Source of the DNA: Thiohalophilus thiocyanatoxydans
Lineage (GTDB): Bacteria > Pseudomonadota > Gammaproteobacteria > UBA6429 > Thiohalophilaceae
Direction: 5' to 3'
Length of the DNA stretch: 64,000 nt
Assembly (NCBI RefSeq): GCF_004366735.1
Contig: NZ_SOQX01000001.1
Location: forward strand, 700,394-764,393
Of the stretch, positions 1-9,540 are shown in pieces. The notes below the pieces were generated by a model that saw only the letters and a list, made by a program, of their open reading frames with translations, was not told the origin of the DNA and did not search any database. Positions within the stretch are counted from its first letter, which is position 1, and every line of letters starts with the position of its first letter. The position numbers were made by a program, and so were the translations under genes.

Positions 1-2
1 TG

Positions 3-761
3 AAACTGCTGGGTGGCGATCCGTTGCCGATGGGCACCGTCGGTACCGATTTCGGTCCCTATGCCGAATGGATGGACAAAAACGGCATCAGCCGCAAGCA
101 CATCAAGGAAGTGAACAGTTATACCGGTCAGGCCTTTATTACCACCGACAAGGACGATAACCAGATTACCGCTTTTCATCCCGGCGCCATGGGCTTCTCC
201 CATGAAAACCAGGTTCAGGATGCCGAGGGCGTCAAGGTGGGACTGGTTGCTCCGGATGGCCGGGACGGCATGATTCAGCATGCCGAACAGTTTGCCGAGC
301 AGGGTATTCCGTTTATTTTCGATCCGGGTCAGGGTCTGCCGATGTTCGGCGGCGATGAACTGATGGATTTCGCCGAAAAGGCCAGCTATATCGCGCTCAA
401 TGATTATGAGGCACAGATGTTTGAAGAGCGCACCGGCAAATCCCCACATGAACTGGCGGAGATGGTTGATGCCCTGATTATTACCCGCGGCGGTGAAGGT
501 TCACATATCTACACCCAGAAACACCGCCACGAGATCCCGACCGCCAAGGTCAAGGGTATTAACGATCCGACCGGTTGCGGTGATGCCTATCGCGCCGGCA
601 TTCTCTATGGTCTGCTGAACGATATGGATTGGGAAACCACTGGCCGTATCGCCTCACTGATGGGTGCGATTAAGGTCGAATCCACCGGCCCACAAAATCA
701 CAGCTTCACCATGGACGAGTTCAAGCAACGTTACAAAGACAGCTTCGGTATGAGCCTGTAA
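3..761 (+). CDS. PfkB-family carbohydrate/nucleoside kinase, 5' partial
   Basis: The reading frame is open from the first bases of the window, so the N-terminus lies outside. The visible part carries the PfkB C-terminal signature NDPTGCGDAYRAG (the GxGD catalytic Asp and anion hole), preceded by ALIITRGGEGS, the usual strand and nucleotide-binding segment. PfkB kinases phosphorylate sugars or nucleosides with ATP. The overall look (GTVGTDFGPYAEWM near the start, an FHPGAM segment) resembles bacterial adenosine-kinase-like members, but the substrate cannot be fixed from sequence. It ends just before a clear terminator, so it is the last gene of its transcript. Confidence 0.85.
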   Translation, partial: KLLGGDPLPMGTVGTDFGPYAEWMDKNGISRKHIKEVNSYTGQAFITTDKDDNQITAFHPGAMGFSHENQVQDAEGVKVGLVAPDGRDGMIQHAEQFAEQGIPFIFDPGQGLPMFGGDELMDFAEKASYIALNDYEAQMFEERTGKSPHELAEMVDALIITRGGEGSHIYTQKHRHEIPTAKVKGINDPTGCGDAYRAGILYGLLNDMDWETTGRIASLMGAIKVESTGPQNHSFTMDEFKQRYKDSFGMSL

Positions 762-764
762 CAG

Positions 765-790
765 AAAAAGCCCGCATCAGCGGGCTTTTT
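765..790 (+). terminator. Rho-independent terminator after the PfkB kinase
   Basis: A perfect 11-bp stem (AAAAAGCCCGC with GCGGGCTTTTT) closes on a 4-nt loop and is flanked by A-runs and T-runs, 3 nt after the kinase stop codon. The A and T tracts make it potentially bidirectional. Confidence 0.9.
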
Positions 791-847
791 TATTTTGGCA
801 GGAGCGACTACCATGGATAAATATATCCCTCTACAGTCCGGCCAATC

Positions 848-1936
848 ATGAAAACCTTTATTTGTGACTGCGGTAATACACTGCATTTCGAAAACAGCCA
901 ATGCATGGTCTGTGGTCGCCAGCTCGGATTTATCCAGGAGGATCTGCAGCTCAGTGCTTTGGAACCGATGGAAAACGGGCAGTGGCGTTCGTTATCCAAT
1001 GCGCGATATTACCGGCAATGTGCCAATTACCGGCAATACAATATTTGTAACTGGCTGGTCCCCGCCGAAAATAATCAGACCTATTGCCACTCCTGCCGTC
1101 TCAACCGGATTATTCCCAATCTCTCCGAATCGCAAAATATCAAGCTCTGGTACCGCATAGAGACTGCAAAACGGCGCCTGTTGTATACCCTGTACAAACT
1201 GAAATTGCCGGTGGTCGATCGCAAACAGGATACACAGCAAGGCCTGGCATTCAAGTTTATGCAGGATCAGACTCGCTATGATGAGTTCAGCAACGCTGTC
1301 ACGGAAGTGAATCAGGTTATGACCGGCCACCATAACGGCGTGATTACCATCAATATTCTTGAGGCCGAGGATAGTGCCCGGGAGCAGATGCGGGAAAAAA
1401 TGAACGAAGGTTATCGCACCCTGCTGGGCCATTTTCGTCATGAGATTGGTCACTATTACTGGATGCGACTGATCAAGTCAGGCGAAAAACTTGAAAGTTT
1501 CCGGGAGCTGTTTGGTGACGAACGCCAGGATTACAGGCAGTCGATGAAAAATTATTACCGACAGAAAACCCCTCCCGCCTGGCAGGACGGCTTCATCAGC
1601 GGTTATGCCAGCGCGCATCCCTGGGAGGACTGGGCCGAAACCTGGGCGCATTATCTGCACATGGTGGACACCCTGGAGACAGCCAATGATATTGGTTTTC
1701 GTATCCAGAATGACCCGCACGCGCCTGGTGACGAAGGAGGAGAAAGCGATCTCTCCTCGGTAAAAGGGATAGATTTTAATGCCCTGATGGAAGACTGGGC
1801 CAGCCTGACCATCGGACTCAATGCTCTTAATCGCAGCATGGGCCTGCCGGACGCCTATCCCTTCGTACTGTCAGCCCCCGTACTGGAAAAACTCCGCTTC
1901 GTCCATCATCTCATCACCGACAGGGATAATTATTAA
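848..1936 (+). CDS. Zinc-ribbon putative zinc metallopeptidase
   Basis: 362 aa. The N-terminus has a zinc-ribbon pattern (CDCGN at residues 6-10, CMVCGRQ at about 20-26), followed by a second Cys-containing stretch with CHSC near residue 80. The middle carries HEIGHYYW (about 197-204), a HExxH metallopeptidase motif, with a downstream Asp/Glu-rich helix (EDWAETWAHYLH) that could supply the third zinc ligand. This matches the family annotated as putative zinc-binding metallopeptidase (COG4307-like), which commonly occurs beside circularly permuted ATP-grasp, alpha-E and Anbu genes, as it does here. The substrate is unknown. It faces the Anbu gene convergently, and its stop codon lies at the edge of a heptamer-repeat arm. 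Confidence 0.8.
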   Translation: MKTFICDCGNTLHFENSQCMVCGRQLGFIQEDLQLSALEPMENGQWRSLSNARYYRQCANYRQYNICNWLVPAENNQTYCHSCRLNRIIPNLSESQNIKLWYRIETAKRRLLYTLYKLKLPVVDRKQDTQQGLAFKFMQDQTRYDEFSNAVTEVNQVMTGHHNGVITINILEAEDSAREQMREKMNEGYRTLLGHFRHEIGHYYWMRLIKSGEKLESFRELFGDERQDYRQSMKNYYRQKTPPAWQDGFISGYASAHPWEDWAETWAHYLHMVDTLETANDIGFRIQNDPHAPGDEGGESDLSSVKGIDFNALMEDWASLTIGLNALNRSMGLPDAYPFVLSAPVLEKLRFVHHLITDRDNY

Positions 1937-2040
1937 TGTTGAATTTTAAATTTTGAATTTATGGTCGCGGGTGCTTATATAAAATACAGGAGTTCGCTTG
2001 AGCCCACCAATTTAACATTCAAAACTCAACATTAAACATT
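1935..2040. repeat. Inverted pair of period-7 repeat arms (AATNTTN words)
   Basis: The left arm, 1935-1962, reads as four consecutive heptamers of the form AATKTTN (first AATGTTG). The right arm, 2009-2040, is the reverse complement of heptamers of the same kind (AATGTTT, AATGTTG and variants). A 46-nt loop separates them. The pair fills the spacer between two convergent stop codons (1936 and 2048). The same words recur at 14575-14697. Confidence 0.75.
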
Positions 2041-2047
2041 GCTTTCA

Positions 2048-2785
2048 TTACTCGTCTTCCCAGTCGAAGCGGGGCAGGCGGTTGAAGGAGCGTTTGAGGC
2101 CTTCGTTCCAGCGTTTTTGCAGGGATTTGTAGATTGGGGAGTTGAGGGTGAGGGTCATGTGTCTGGGTTCTTCCAGGCTGTTGGCCTGATAGATGGACAG
2201 CTCCAGCGGCGGGCCGACGGAGATGTTGCTGCGCATGGTGGAATCGAGGGAGACCAGGGCGCAGCGGGCGGCGTCTTCCAGGCTGGTCGTGGGGCTGATA
2301 ATGCGATCGAGTATCGGTTTGCCGTACTTGTTCTCGCCGATTTGTAAAAACGGGGTTTCCGGCGAGGCGCTGATATAATTGCCTTGTGGATAGATCAGAT
2401 ATATTTCCGGATCCTTGCCGGCAATCTGGCCGCCGAGGATAAAGCTGGCTTCGGCACGGCTTTTTGAGCTCTCCATCGCGGGAGCATGTTGCTGCTGTTC
2501 ATCCTGGCTTAGTTTGCCGATGTAGTGGGCCACTTCGTACAGATGCTCGGCCTTGTGCAGATTGATTTCCGCATCCGGTTTTTCCAGGTCCTTGTTGATG
2601 TGATTGATCACCGCCTGGGAGGTGGCAAGATTCCCGGCGGTCAGGATCACGCAAATGCGTTCCCCGGGCCAGGCGAAGCGGTGCATCTTGCTATAGGTGG
2701 TGACGTAGTCCACGCCGGCGTGGGTGCGCGAGTCGGTGGCAAAGACCAGCCCTTTGTTGACCCGAATAGCGAGACAATATGTCAT
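2048..2785 (-). CDS. Anbu proteasome-like protease (HslV/proteasome beta family)
   Basis: 245 aa. The start is the ATG at 2785 rather than further upstream: it follows a GGAAAA ribosome-binding stretch and places Thr directly after Met (MTYCLAIRV), as expected for an N-terminal nucleophile hydrolase whose catalytic Thr is residue 1. The GLVFATDSRTHAG segment is the proteasome-type Asp/Lys region, and ILTAGNLATSQ matches the conserved S/T-rich turn. Anbu is the ancestral beta-subunit proteasome relative, and its physiological substrate is not established. It is usually encoded with alpha-E, circularly permuted ATP-grasp and transglutaminase genes. Two of those lie immediately beyond it, divergently transcribed. 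A transglutaminase gene is not present in the visible cluster. Confidence 0.9.
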   Translation of the reverse strand: MTYCLAIRVNKGLVFATDSRTHAGVDYVTTYSKMHRFAWPGERICVILTAGNLATSQAVINHINKDLEKPDAEINLHKAEHLYEVAHYIGKLSQDEQQQHAPAMESSKSRAEASFILGGQIAGKDPEIYLIYPQGNYISASPETPFLQIGENKYGKPILDRIISPTTSLEDAARCALVSLDSTMRSNISVGPPLELSIYQANSLEEPRHMTLTLNSPIYKSLQKRWNEGLKRSFNRLPRFDWEDE

Positions 2786-2917
2786 GTTATTTTCCGAGCG
2801 TTCATGGTGTTCGGCCACTGACCGGCGTTATTGTTATAAGTTTATGATCCGCTATTTGCCTGAAATTGTCCATCACGTTATGCTGTAAGCGACTGAATTA
2901 ACAGGTTAGATAACATA

Positions 2918-4375
2918 ATGGCAATACGCTGGGGCAGTTACAAGGTCAAGGGACTCCACGACGAGCTGATCCGGGTCAGCGGCCGGCCGCGGCCGGCCGC
3001 CCGGGCGCTGTGTGACTATCTGCGCGCGCTCAAGGACAAGGACATCGAGGAGTACAGGGCAGCCGCCGAGACCGCTATTCATGTTATGGGCATTACCTTC
3101 ACGGTCTATTCCGAGGAGGAAGGCTCCATCGACCGTGCCTGGCCCTTTGACATTATTCCCCGGATTATCGACCGCAGTGAGTGGCAGCAGGTGGAGGCCG
3201 GACTCAGGCAGCGGGTGCAGGCGCTGAATCTGTTTATCGACGATCTCTATCACAAGCAGCAGATCGTCAGGGACGAGGTCTTTCCCGAGGCGTTGCTCAA
3301 GGATTCAAAAAACTTCCGCCCCCAGTGTGTCGGGATCGATCCGCCGCACGGTGTCTGGGCGCATATCTGCGGTTCGGATCTGGTGCGCGACAGTGATGGC
3401 ACGATCTATGTTCTGGAAGACAACCTGCGGGTACCGTCCGGTGTCTCCTATATGCTGGAAAACCGGCAGATCATGAAGCGGGTCTTTCCCGAGCTGTTTG
3501 AGAACTACAACATTCTGCCGGTGGATGATTACCCCTCACAGCTGTATGACATGCTGGCCTCGCTGGCACCCCGGGGGATTGAGCAGCCGGAGATCGTGGT
3601 GCTGACACCGGGGATTTATAACTCAGCCTATTTCGAGCACGCCTATCTGGCACAGCAGATGGGAGCGGAACTGGTCGAAGGCTCGGACCTGGTCGTGGAC
3701 AAGCACAACATGGTCTATATGCGGACCATCGAGGGGTTGTCCCAGGTGGATGTGATTTACCGGCGTATTGATGACCTGTTTCTCGATCCCGAGGCCTTTG
3801 CTCCCGATTCCATGCTGGGAGTGCCCGGATTGATGCGGGCCTGGAAAGCGGGCAATGTTGCTCTGGCCAATGCGCCGGGCGCGGGAGTGGCCGACGACAA
3901 AGTAGTCTACTCCTATGTACCGGAAATTATTCGCTATTATCTCAATGAAGAGCCGCTGATCGACAATGTCCCGACCTATCGCTGTTTCAATAAAACGGAA
4001 CGCGATTATGTTATCCAGAACATCGCCAAACTGGTGGTTAAACCGGCCAATGAATCGGGCGGCTACGGAATGCTGATCGGGCCCCAGGCGACTCAGGAGG
4101 AGCGTGACAAATTCGTCAATCTGATTCGCCGTGATCCGCGCAACTATATTGCCCAGCCGCTGTTGACTCTCTCTACCGCACCGACCCTGGTCGGCAACCG
4201 GGCCGAGCCCCGGCATCTGGATTTGCGGCCGTTTATTCTCAGCGGCGAGAAAACCTATGTGACAACCGGTGGTCTGACCCGGGTGGCGCTGCGCAAGGGA
4301 TCGACAGTGGTCAACTCCTCGCAGGGCGGCGGCAGCAAGGATACCTGGATTGTCGATATGGAGTCGGGTCAATGA
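2918..4375 (+). CDS. Circularly permuted ATP-grasp protein (type 2 family)
   Basis: 485 aa. This matches the circularly permuted ATP-grasp family (COG2308). Visible landmarks are GIDPPHGVWAHICGSDLVR and VLEDNLRVPSGVSYMLENR in the middle, and VVKPANESGGYGMLIGP in the C-terminal third, the ATP-grasp lysine/glycine loop. The family is predicted to form amide or peptide bonds with ATP, but substrates are not known. It overlaps the alpha-E gene by 4 bp (ATGA), so the two are translationally coupled. A GC-rich palindromic tandem near 2982-3002 encodes an Arg/Pro/Ala stretch at residues 23-29. Confidence 0.92.
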   Translation: MAIRWGSYKVKGLHDELIRVSGRPRPAARALCDYLRALKDKDIEEYRAAAETAIHVMGITFTVYSEEEGSIDRAWPFDIIPRIIDRSEWQQVEAGLRQRVQALNLFIDDLYHKQQIVRDEVFPEALLKDSKNFRPQCVGIDPPHGVWAHICGSDLVRDSDGTIYVLEDNLRVPSGVSYMLENRQIMKRVFPELFENYNILPVDDYPSQLYDMLASLAPRGIEQPEIVVLTPGIYNSAYFEHAYLAQQMGAELVEGSDLVVDKHNMVYMRTIEGLSQVDVIYRRIDDLFLDPEAFAPDSMLGVPGLMRAWKAGNVALANAPGAGVADDKVVYSYVPEIIRYYLNEEPLIDNVPTYRCFNKTERDYVIQNIAKLVVKPANESGGYGMLIGPQATQEERDKFVNLIRRDPRNYIAQPLLTLSTAPTLVGNRAEPRHLDLRPFILSGEKTYVTTGGLTRVALRKGSTVVNSSQGGGSKDTWIVDMESGQ

Positions 4376-5295
4376 TGCTCTCGCGCGTTGCCAATAATAT
4401 CTACTGGGCTGCCCGCTATATTGAGCGTGCGGAAAATACCGCCCGGCTGATCAACGTCAACAGTCACCTGCTGCTGGATTTGCCCAGGCGAATCCGGCTG
4501 GGCTGGGAGCCGATTATTGAGATTCTTGGTAATGATGCGCTGTTCTATCAGCGTCATGATACGGCGGACGAGCGTCAGGTGATCCGCTTTATGGTTAGCG
4601 AACAGGCCAATCCCGGTTCGATCGTCAACTCGCTTCGCCAGGCCCGGGAGAATGCACGTACGATACGCGATATTATCCCCCGTGAGGCCTGGGAGCAGAT
4701 CAATCAGAATTATTTACATGCACGTGAACATGCCAGCAGCAGCCTGGGGCGTCGCAAACGGGACGATTTCTTGCGCAGTATTATTCTCGGAGCGCAGTCC
4801 GTCACCGGCATGCTGGCCGGCACCATGACCCATGATGAGGGTTACGATTTTCTGCGCATGGGGCGAAACCTGGAACGGGCGGACATGACGACGCGCATTG
4901 TCGATGTCCGGTCCGCGTCGTTATTGCCAGAAATGAGCGAGGACCTCAGTCCGTTCGAAAATATCCAGTGGGTGAGTGTGCTCAAGTCCCTGACGGCCTA
5001 TCAGATGTACCGACGCGAAATGCGCATTCGCGTGCGCCGCCCCGATGTGCTGCGTTTTCTGTTACAGGAGCGGCGTTTTCCGCGTGCCTTTTATCATGCC
5101 ACCTGCGAGGTGGAAAATTGTCTGCAGCACCTGCCGCACAATGAAAAACCGCTGAAAATTCTGACCCGGTTGCAGAAAAAAGTTCTCAGTGCGAAGCTGG
5201 AACAACTGCAACAGGAAGAGTTGCACGGGTTTGTTGATGTTCTGCAGTTGGATCTGGCCAGATTACACAACGAAATCAGAGCCAGTTATTTCTAG
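4372..5295 (+). CDS. Alpha-E domain protein
   Basis: 307 aa. It begins MMLSRVANNIYWAARYIERA, which is diagnostic of the alpha-E domain family (DUF403, COG2307), and is predicted to be all-helical. It is the obligate companion of the circularly permuted ATP-grasp protein, overlapping it by the ATGA at 4372-4375. The role is inferred only from genomic context (Iyer and colleagues' amidoligase survey): a helper or recognition subunit in a peptide-tagging or peptide-synthesis system. Confidence 0.92.
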   Translation: MMLSRVANNIYWAARYIERAENTARLINVNSHLLLDLPRRIRLGWEPIIEILGNDALFYQRHDTADERQVIRFMVSEQANPGSIVNSLRQARENARTIRDIIPREAWEQINQNYLHAREHASSSLGRRKRDDFLRSIILGAQSVTGMLAGTMTHDEGYDFLRMGRNLERADMTTRIVDVRSASLLPEMSEDLSPFENIQWVSVLKSLTAYQMYRREMRIRVRRPDVLRFLLQERRFPRAFYHATCEVENCLQHLPHNEKPLKILTRLQKKVLSAKLEQLQQEELHGFVDVLQLDLARLHNEIRASYF

Positions 5296-5372
5296 GTTAT
5301 CTGCTCCAGTCGGACACTGGGCGCAAGTAACAGCTATTTCCTGTCACCAGTAACTATACAAGCGAGGCTCCC

Positions 5373-5612
5373 ATGCTGGGCGAAAAACACGATCTAATCC
5401 ATGAATTTCCAGAATATAAGGAGCGCATTCACGAGCTCAAAGTGAGCGATCCCCATTTTTCAAAGCTGTTTGATGAATATCACGAGCTCGAGCATGAAGT
5501 TCGCCGGATCGAAGAGGGGAACGAGACCCCCGCGGACGAATATACGGAAGAGCTCAAGATGCGTCGGCTCAAGCTGAAGGATGAGCTGTTCAGCCTGATA
5601 AAAGGGGAATAA
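5373..5612 (+). CDS. YdcH-like DUF465 small coiled-coil protein
   Basis: 79 aa, highly charged and helical throughout. HDLIHEFPEYKERIHEL and LKMRRLKLKDEL match the YdcH/DUF465 family. GAGG sits 5 nt before the ATG. The function of the family is unknown. It lies 77 nt after the alpha-E gene and may be cotranscribed with it. Confidence 0.88.
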   Translation: MLGEKHDLIHEFPEYKERIHELKVSDPHFSKLFDEYHELEHEVRRIEEGNETPADEYTEELKMRRLKLKDELFSLIKGE

Positions 5613-5617
5613 CCGGC

Positions 5618-6346
5618 TCACGGATTGAAGGAGCGATAGACAATCCGCATGGGCAAACCGACACGGTCGTACTCAACGGGGTCCGTCAGGCTGATCAACT
5701 CACCTTCACTCTGCTCAGCTCCGCCCGCCATTACGGCAAGCACCATGGCATCCAGTATATCGTCAGGTTGTAATAACTTGCGTGGATACCGTGCCAGGCA
5801 ATCGCTATAAAATGCTTGAGCGCCGTTGATATAGTGCGTTAACAGGGCCAGACGTTGTTGCTCTCCCTCGTGCGACTTCTTTCGGGTTGGCAGGAGGGAC
5901 TGCCCGTTCAGGGCATAAAACGCCACTTCCGGGTGAGATTCATACAGGTGAGTCTGCCACTCAACATGCTGGCACAGATAACAATCCACCTCGCGAATCT
6001 TCGGACAGATATTCCAGATCTGGCGGCTGATCCGGCTGCCGGTCTGTTGCGCGTTAATCGCACAGGCACTGGCATAGTCGGCGGCGTGGACGGCATCCCT
6101 CACGGGCGTGGAGAAAACACTGCTGTGTCGATAAGGGCTGAGTAAGCGACGCGCCAGATGATCGCAACGCCGCTTTTGCCCGTCGGGCAATCCGATCGGA
6201 ATATCGATAAAGATCGGGGTACCAACGGCTGGCTGGTCCAGCAACTGCGTCAGTGTCGGGCTCAGCCAGGAGCGCCAGCCGTCGGCTTGCCGAACGACGG
6301 CAAACCAGCCACCGCGACAGCCGTCGATGCCGATAGCACGGATCAT
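5618..6346 (-). CDS. DUF429 domain protein (predicted RNase H-like fold)
   Basis: 242 aa. It starts MIRAIGIDGCRGGWFAVV, the signature of DUF429 (PF04250), which is often described as a predicted nuclease. IFIDIPIGLPDG and the C-terminal DDILDAMVLAVMA provide the acidic residues expected of an RNase H-like active site. It is convergent with the YdcH-like gene, with only 5 nt between stops. The role is unknown. Confidence 0.85.
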   Translation of the reverse strand: MIRAIGIDGCRGGWFAVVRQADGWRSWLSPTLTQLLDQPAVGTPIFIDIPIGLPDGQKRRCDHLARRLLSPYRHSSVFSTPVRDAVHAADYASACAINAQQTGSRISRQIWNICPKIREVDCYLCQHVEWQTHLYESHPEVAFYALNGQSLLPTRKKSHEGEQQRLALLTHYINGAQAFYSDCLARYPRKLLQPDDILDAMVLAVMAGGAEQSEGELISLTDPVEYDRVGLPMRIVYRSFNP

Positions 6347-6425
6347 GCAAAAGCCGGATGGGTCCGACCGGCTGAATCGGTCATGCGAAGCTTACAGGTT
6401 CGATCACAACATGTGGCGGGCTTTA

Positions 6426-7043
6426 CTACAGCGCCGGTTGTTCCACCATGTCGTCCATTTTTTTCTCCCACTGGTAAATCCGGGTTGGCGGAAGATTGAA
6501 GAATTCCATTTCGGCCTGCTCCGATCCCATAATGGGGCGGCATAAAGTCGCAACTCGATCCCGTGTCTGATAAGCCACAAAGCGCCCCCGGGGTGCCAGT
6601 ACCGATGACACTGCTTCGATGATCTGCGTGCCCAGGCTTCGACTCATGGTGGAAAAGGGAATGCCGGAGATCACTGCATTGGGTGCATGAAGGTCATACT
6701 CGGCAAGAATCGACTGGATATCACAGGCGCTGCCCAGATGCGCGATAACACGATCATCCTCAATCTGGCTTATCAGGTTGTGAAAGTAGGCGTTGAGTTC
6801 GATACTGACGAGTCGGGCATGTTGTGGCATGGCATTTAATAATGCACGCGTCGTGCCACCGGTCCCGGGGCCCAGCTCAACAACCACACTGGCAGAATCC
6901 ACGTTGGCGGCTTCAATAATACGCCGTTCCAGAAAGCGTGAGCTGGGGATGATCGAACCCACTTGAAGAGGATGTTTCAGGAATTGCTGAACGAAGATCT
7001 GTCGGCCATTTATCTGAGAGTTGTTTTTATTGTTGTTAGCCAT
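6426..7043 (-). CDS. SAM-dependent methyltransferase (phospholipid N-methyltransferase-like)
   Basis: 205 aa. The start is the second of two close ATGs (7043) because GGAGG lies 7 nt before it and only 1 nt before the first. VVELGPGTGGTTRALL (motif I) and VVSGIPFS-like residues (AVISGIPFSTM, motif IV) place it with COG3963 phospholipid N-methyltransferases and rRNA adenine dimethylase-like enzymes. KHPLQVGSIIPSSRFLER in the N-terminus is typical of the phospholipid group. The methyl acceptor is not certain. Confidence 0.8.
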   Translation of the reverse strand: MANNNKNNSQINGRQIFVQQFLKHPLQVGSIIPSSRFLERRIIEAANVDSASVVVELGPGTGGTTRALLNAMPQHARLVSIELNAYFHNLISQIEDDRVIAHLGSACDIQSILAEYDLHAPNAVISGIPFSTMSRSLGTQIIEAVSSVLAPRGRFVAYQTRDRVATLCRPIMGSEQAEMEFFNLPPTRIYQWEKKMDDMVEQPAL

Positions 7044-7314
7044 ACACATGCCTCCTGCCAGTTTTATGAGCTTGAAGTATGATTCTAGCATTCCCGCAGG
7101 GAAAGACTGAATCCATCCGCCGGGCTTAAAATCGGCCTGTACCCCTAATTGTAGAACGTCATGAACGTGTTGCGGGGCGCGGGGTTGCCTTATTTTATAT
7201 TAAAATCAATCACCTGGGCGATCCCGGGTTGTCTCGTCCCTGCGCCGCAGATCCCGGTACGCTCCTTTGCTGGACTGTGCTCGCCGGGGGCCTGTGTGCT
7301 TTTTGTCTCGCGGC

Positions 7315-9405
7315 TCAGGAGGGCAGTTCCCGTTCTTGCAACAGCGGTTGCAGCGCCTCACGTTCCGTGATGGCCGGCTGGCAATGGGCGCCGGAACAGG
7401 GGTAGGCGGTGACATCGGCATCGGTGAGCTGGCGTTCGTCCAGCAGGCCGGGCAGTTCCCGGGCTTCTGCGGGGATGGCAAAGCAGAGCCGGGCGGGACT
7501 GTAGGTGCGATCACAACGTGCATGCCACTGCGCCATGGCATCGCGCCTGCCGCGCAGGATGATCAGTTGCGGCGGATTGAGGTGCTCTTCGAGTGCCAGG
7601 AGCAGGGCGCAGTGGGCATAGGGGAGCTCGGTGATGCCCGGCCAGCTCATCTGCAGGGTGCGTTCGGCGGCGTCGAGATAACGCACTTCGCCGAGCAGGT
7701 GTCCCAGTCGTTGCAAGGCATACGCGGCGATACCGTTGCCCGCCGGGATCGACTCATCCAGCGTCGGTTTGGGCCGATGGAACAACTGCTCGTGATCATT
7801 GGCGGTAAAGTAGAAACCACCGTGCTGTTTATCCTCAAAGTGCGTCAGTAATACGTCGGCCAGTTGCCGGGCCAGCGCCATGTCCTCGTCGCGCCAGCGG
7901 GCCTGCAGCAGTTCCAGCAGGCCATCGAGCAGAAAGGCATAGTCATCCAGATAGGCCATCAGATGGGTCTTGCCATCCTTGCAGGTGGCCAGCAGCCGTT
8001 GTTCGACATAGAGTGTCTGGCGAATAAAGTCGACGGCCCGCCCGGCCGAGTCGATAAAGTCCTGACGCTGAAGATGGCGTCCGGCACAGGCCATCCCCTT
8101 GATCATCAGGCCGTTCCAGGCGGTCAGAATCTTCTCGTCCCGGCCGGGACGAATGCGTTGCTCACGTGCGGTGAACAGTTTATTGCGGGCCGATTGCAGC
8201 TGTTTCCGGGCCTGTTCAACCGATATTGACAGCTGCCCGGCAATTTCTTCCAGACCGGTATAGACATGCAGATGCCAGCGCCCTTCAAAGTTGGCCGCGC
8301 GGTCCAGCCCGTAGTGGGGCGCCGTCACGGCGTACTCCTCATCGCTGAGCAAGTCTTTAACTTCTGCCGGGGTCCAGACATAGAACTTGCCTTCCTCGCC
8401 TTCGCTGTCGGCATCCAGGGTCGAATAATAACCGCCTTCGGGCGATTGCATCTCGCGCATTACCCATTCGCCGGTTTCGCTGGCGATGCGTTTGAAGACC
8501 GGGTCTCCCAGGGCCTGCCAGGCTTCGCTGTACAGCTGCAACAGCGCTCCGTTGTCGTAGAGCATTTTTTCAAAGTGGGGAATTATCCATTTTTCATCCA
8601 CCGAGTAACGGTAAAAGCCGCCGCCCAGTTGATCGTACAGCCCGCCGCTGCCCATGCCGTGCAGGGTCAGGCGCAGCATGTCATGCGCCTGTCGATCGGG
8701 ACTGTCATTGAGCGCGGTTGAAAACCAGTGACGCATCAGTCGTTCCAGATTGGACGGATACGGGAACTTGGGGGGCTGACCGAACCCGCCATAGGTCGAA
8801 TCGTAGTTTTGCGCCAGTTGATGGCGCGCCGCGTCCAGGGGGGAACTGTCGAGCGTGCCCGAACCGGTACCGCCCCCGCCCCCGCCCCCGGGCTGCATTT
8901 GCGCCATCGCTTCCTGCAGAGCCCGGTTCTGCTGCCGGATATCGCCCTCGTTCTCGCGATAGAAGGCCTCGACCTTTTGCAGTACCTCGGTGAACGGCGG
9001 CAGGCCGTGTTTGGGATCGCGGGGAAAATAGGTGCCGGCAAAAAACGGCGTATGATCATCGGGCGTCAGGATGACGTTCAGTGGCCAGCCGCCACCGCGC
9101 TGATTGAGCAGCTGAAAGGCGGTCTGATAGATCTTGTCCAGATCCGGCCGTTCTTCGCGATCAACCTTGATATTGATATAGAGCCGGTTCATCACCTCGG
9201 TGACTTCCAGATCTTCGAAGGACTCGTGAGCCATCACATGGCACCAGTGGCAGGCCGAATAGCCGATGGAGAGCAGGATCGGTTTGTTCTGTTCCCGGGC
9301 TTTTTGCAGGGCCTCGGGCCCCCACGGATACCATTCAACCGGATTGTGGGCATGCTGCTGCAGATAGAGACTGGTTTCGTCGAGCAGCCGGTTAGTCGAA
9401 CTCAT
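7315..9405 (-). CDS. Thioredoxin-domain protein of the YyaL/DUF255 family
   Basis: 696 aa. The start is the ATG at 9405, with AAGGTGG just upstream. The N-terminal domain is thioredoxin-like with a CxxC motif ([14 protein letters not shown], about residues 48-61), followed by a long alpha/alpha-barrel region as in the YyaL or spermatogenesis-associated-20 family. Length is typical of the family. The biochemical role is not settled. An unusual run of seven glycines after MQP (coded around 8862-8895) comes from a repeated CGCCCC tract on the plus strand, which could change length by slippage. Confidence 0.9.
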   Translation of the reverse strand: MSSTNRLLDETSLYLQQHAHNPVEWYPWGPEALQKAREQNKPILLSIGYSACHWCHVMAHESFEDLEVTEVMNRLYINIKVDREERPDLDKIYQTAFQLLNQRGGGWPLNVILTPDDHTPFFAGTYFPRDPKHGLPPFTEVLQKVEAFYRENEGDIRQQNRALQEAMAQMQPGGGGGGGTGSGTLDSSPLDAARHQLAQNYDSTYGGFGQPPKFPYPSNLERLMRHWFSTALNDSPDRQAHDMLRLTLHGMGSGGLYDQLGGGFYRYSVDEKWIIPHFEKMLYDNGALLQLYSEAWQALGDPVFKRIASETGEWVMREMQSPEGGYYSTLDADSEGEEGKFYVWTPAEVKDLLSDEEYAVTAPHYGLDRAANFEGRWHLHVYTGLEEIAGQLSISVEQARKQLQSARNKLFTAREQRIRPGRDEKILTAWNGLMIKGMACAGRHLQRQDFIDSAGRAVDFIRQTLYVEQRLLATCKDGKTHLMAYLDDYAFLLDGLLELLQARWRDEDMALARQLADVLLTHFEDKQHGGFYFTANDHEQLFHRPKPTLDESIPAGNGIAAYALQRLGHLLGEVRYLDAAERTLQMSWPGITELPYAHCALLLALEEHLNPPQLIILRGRRDAMAQWHARCDRTYSPARLCFAIPAEARELPGLLDERQLTDADVTAYPCSGAHCQPAITEREALQPLLQERELPS

Positions 9406-9540
9406 GAGCCACCTTGTAGGGGGTTGATACCTGATTAAAAATGTCAACTATATCGTCATTCTGCGATGCTGTCGCCCTTGCGCAAATGGTATGAAATTCT
9501 GTAGGTTAGGCAACCTGTTCCCCGAGGATATGAACCAATC

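Noticed and set aside
2982..3002. GC-rich palindromic tandem as a regulatory site
   Set aside because: It lies inside the ATP-grasp coding frame and encodes a plausible Arg/Pro/Ala stretch. Its composition follows codon use.
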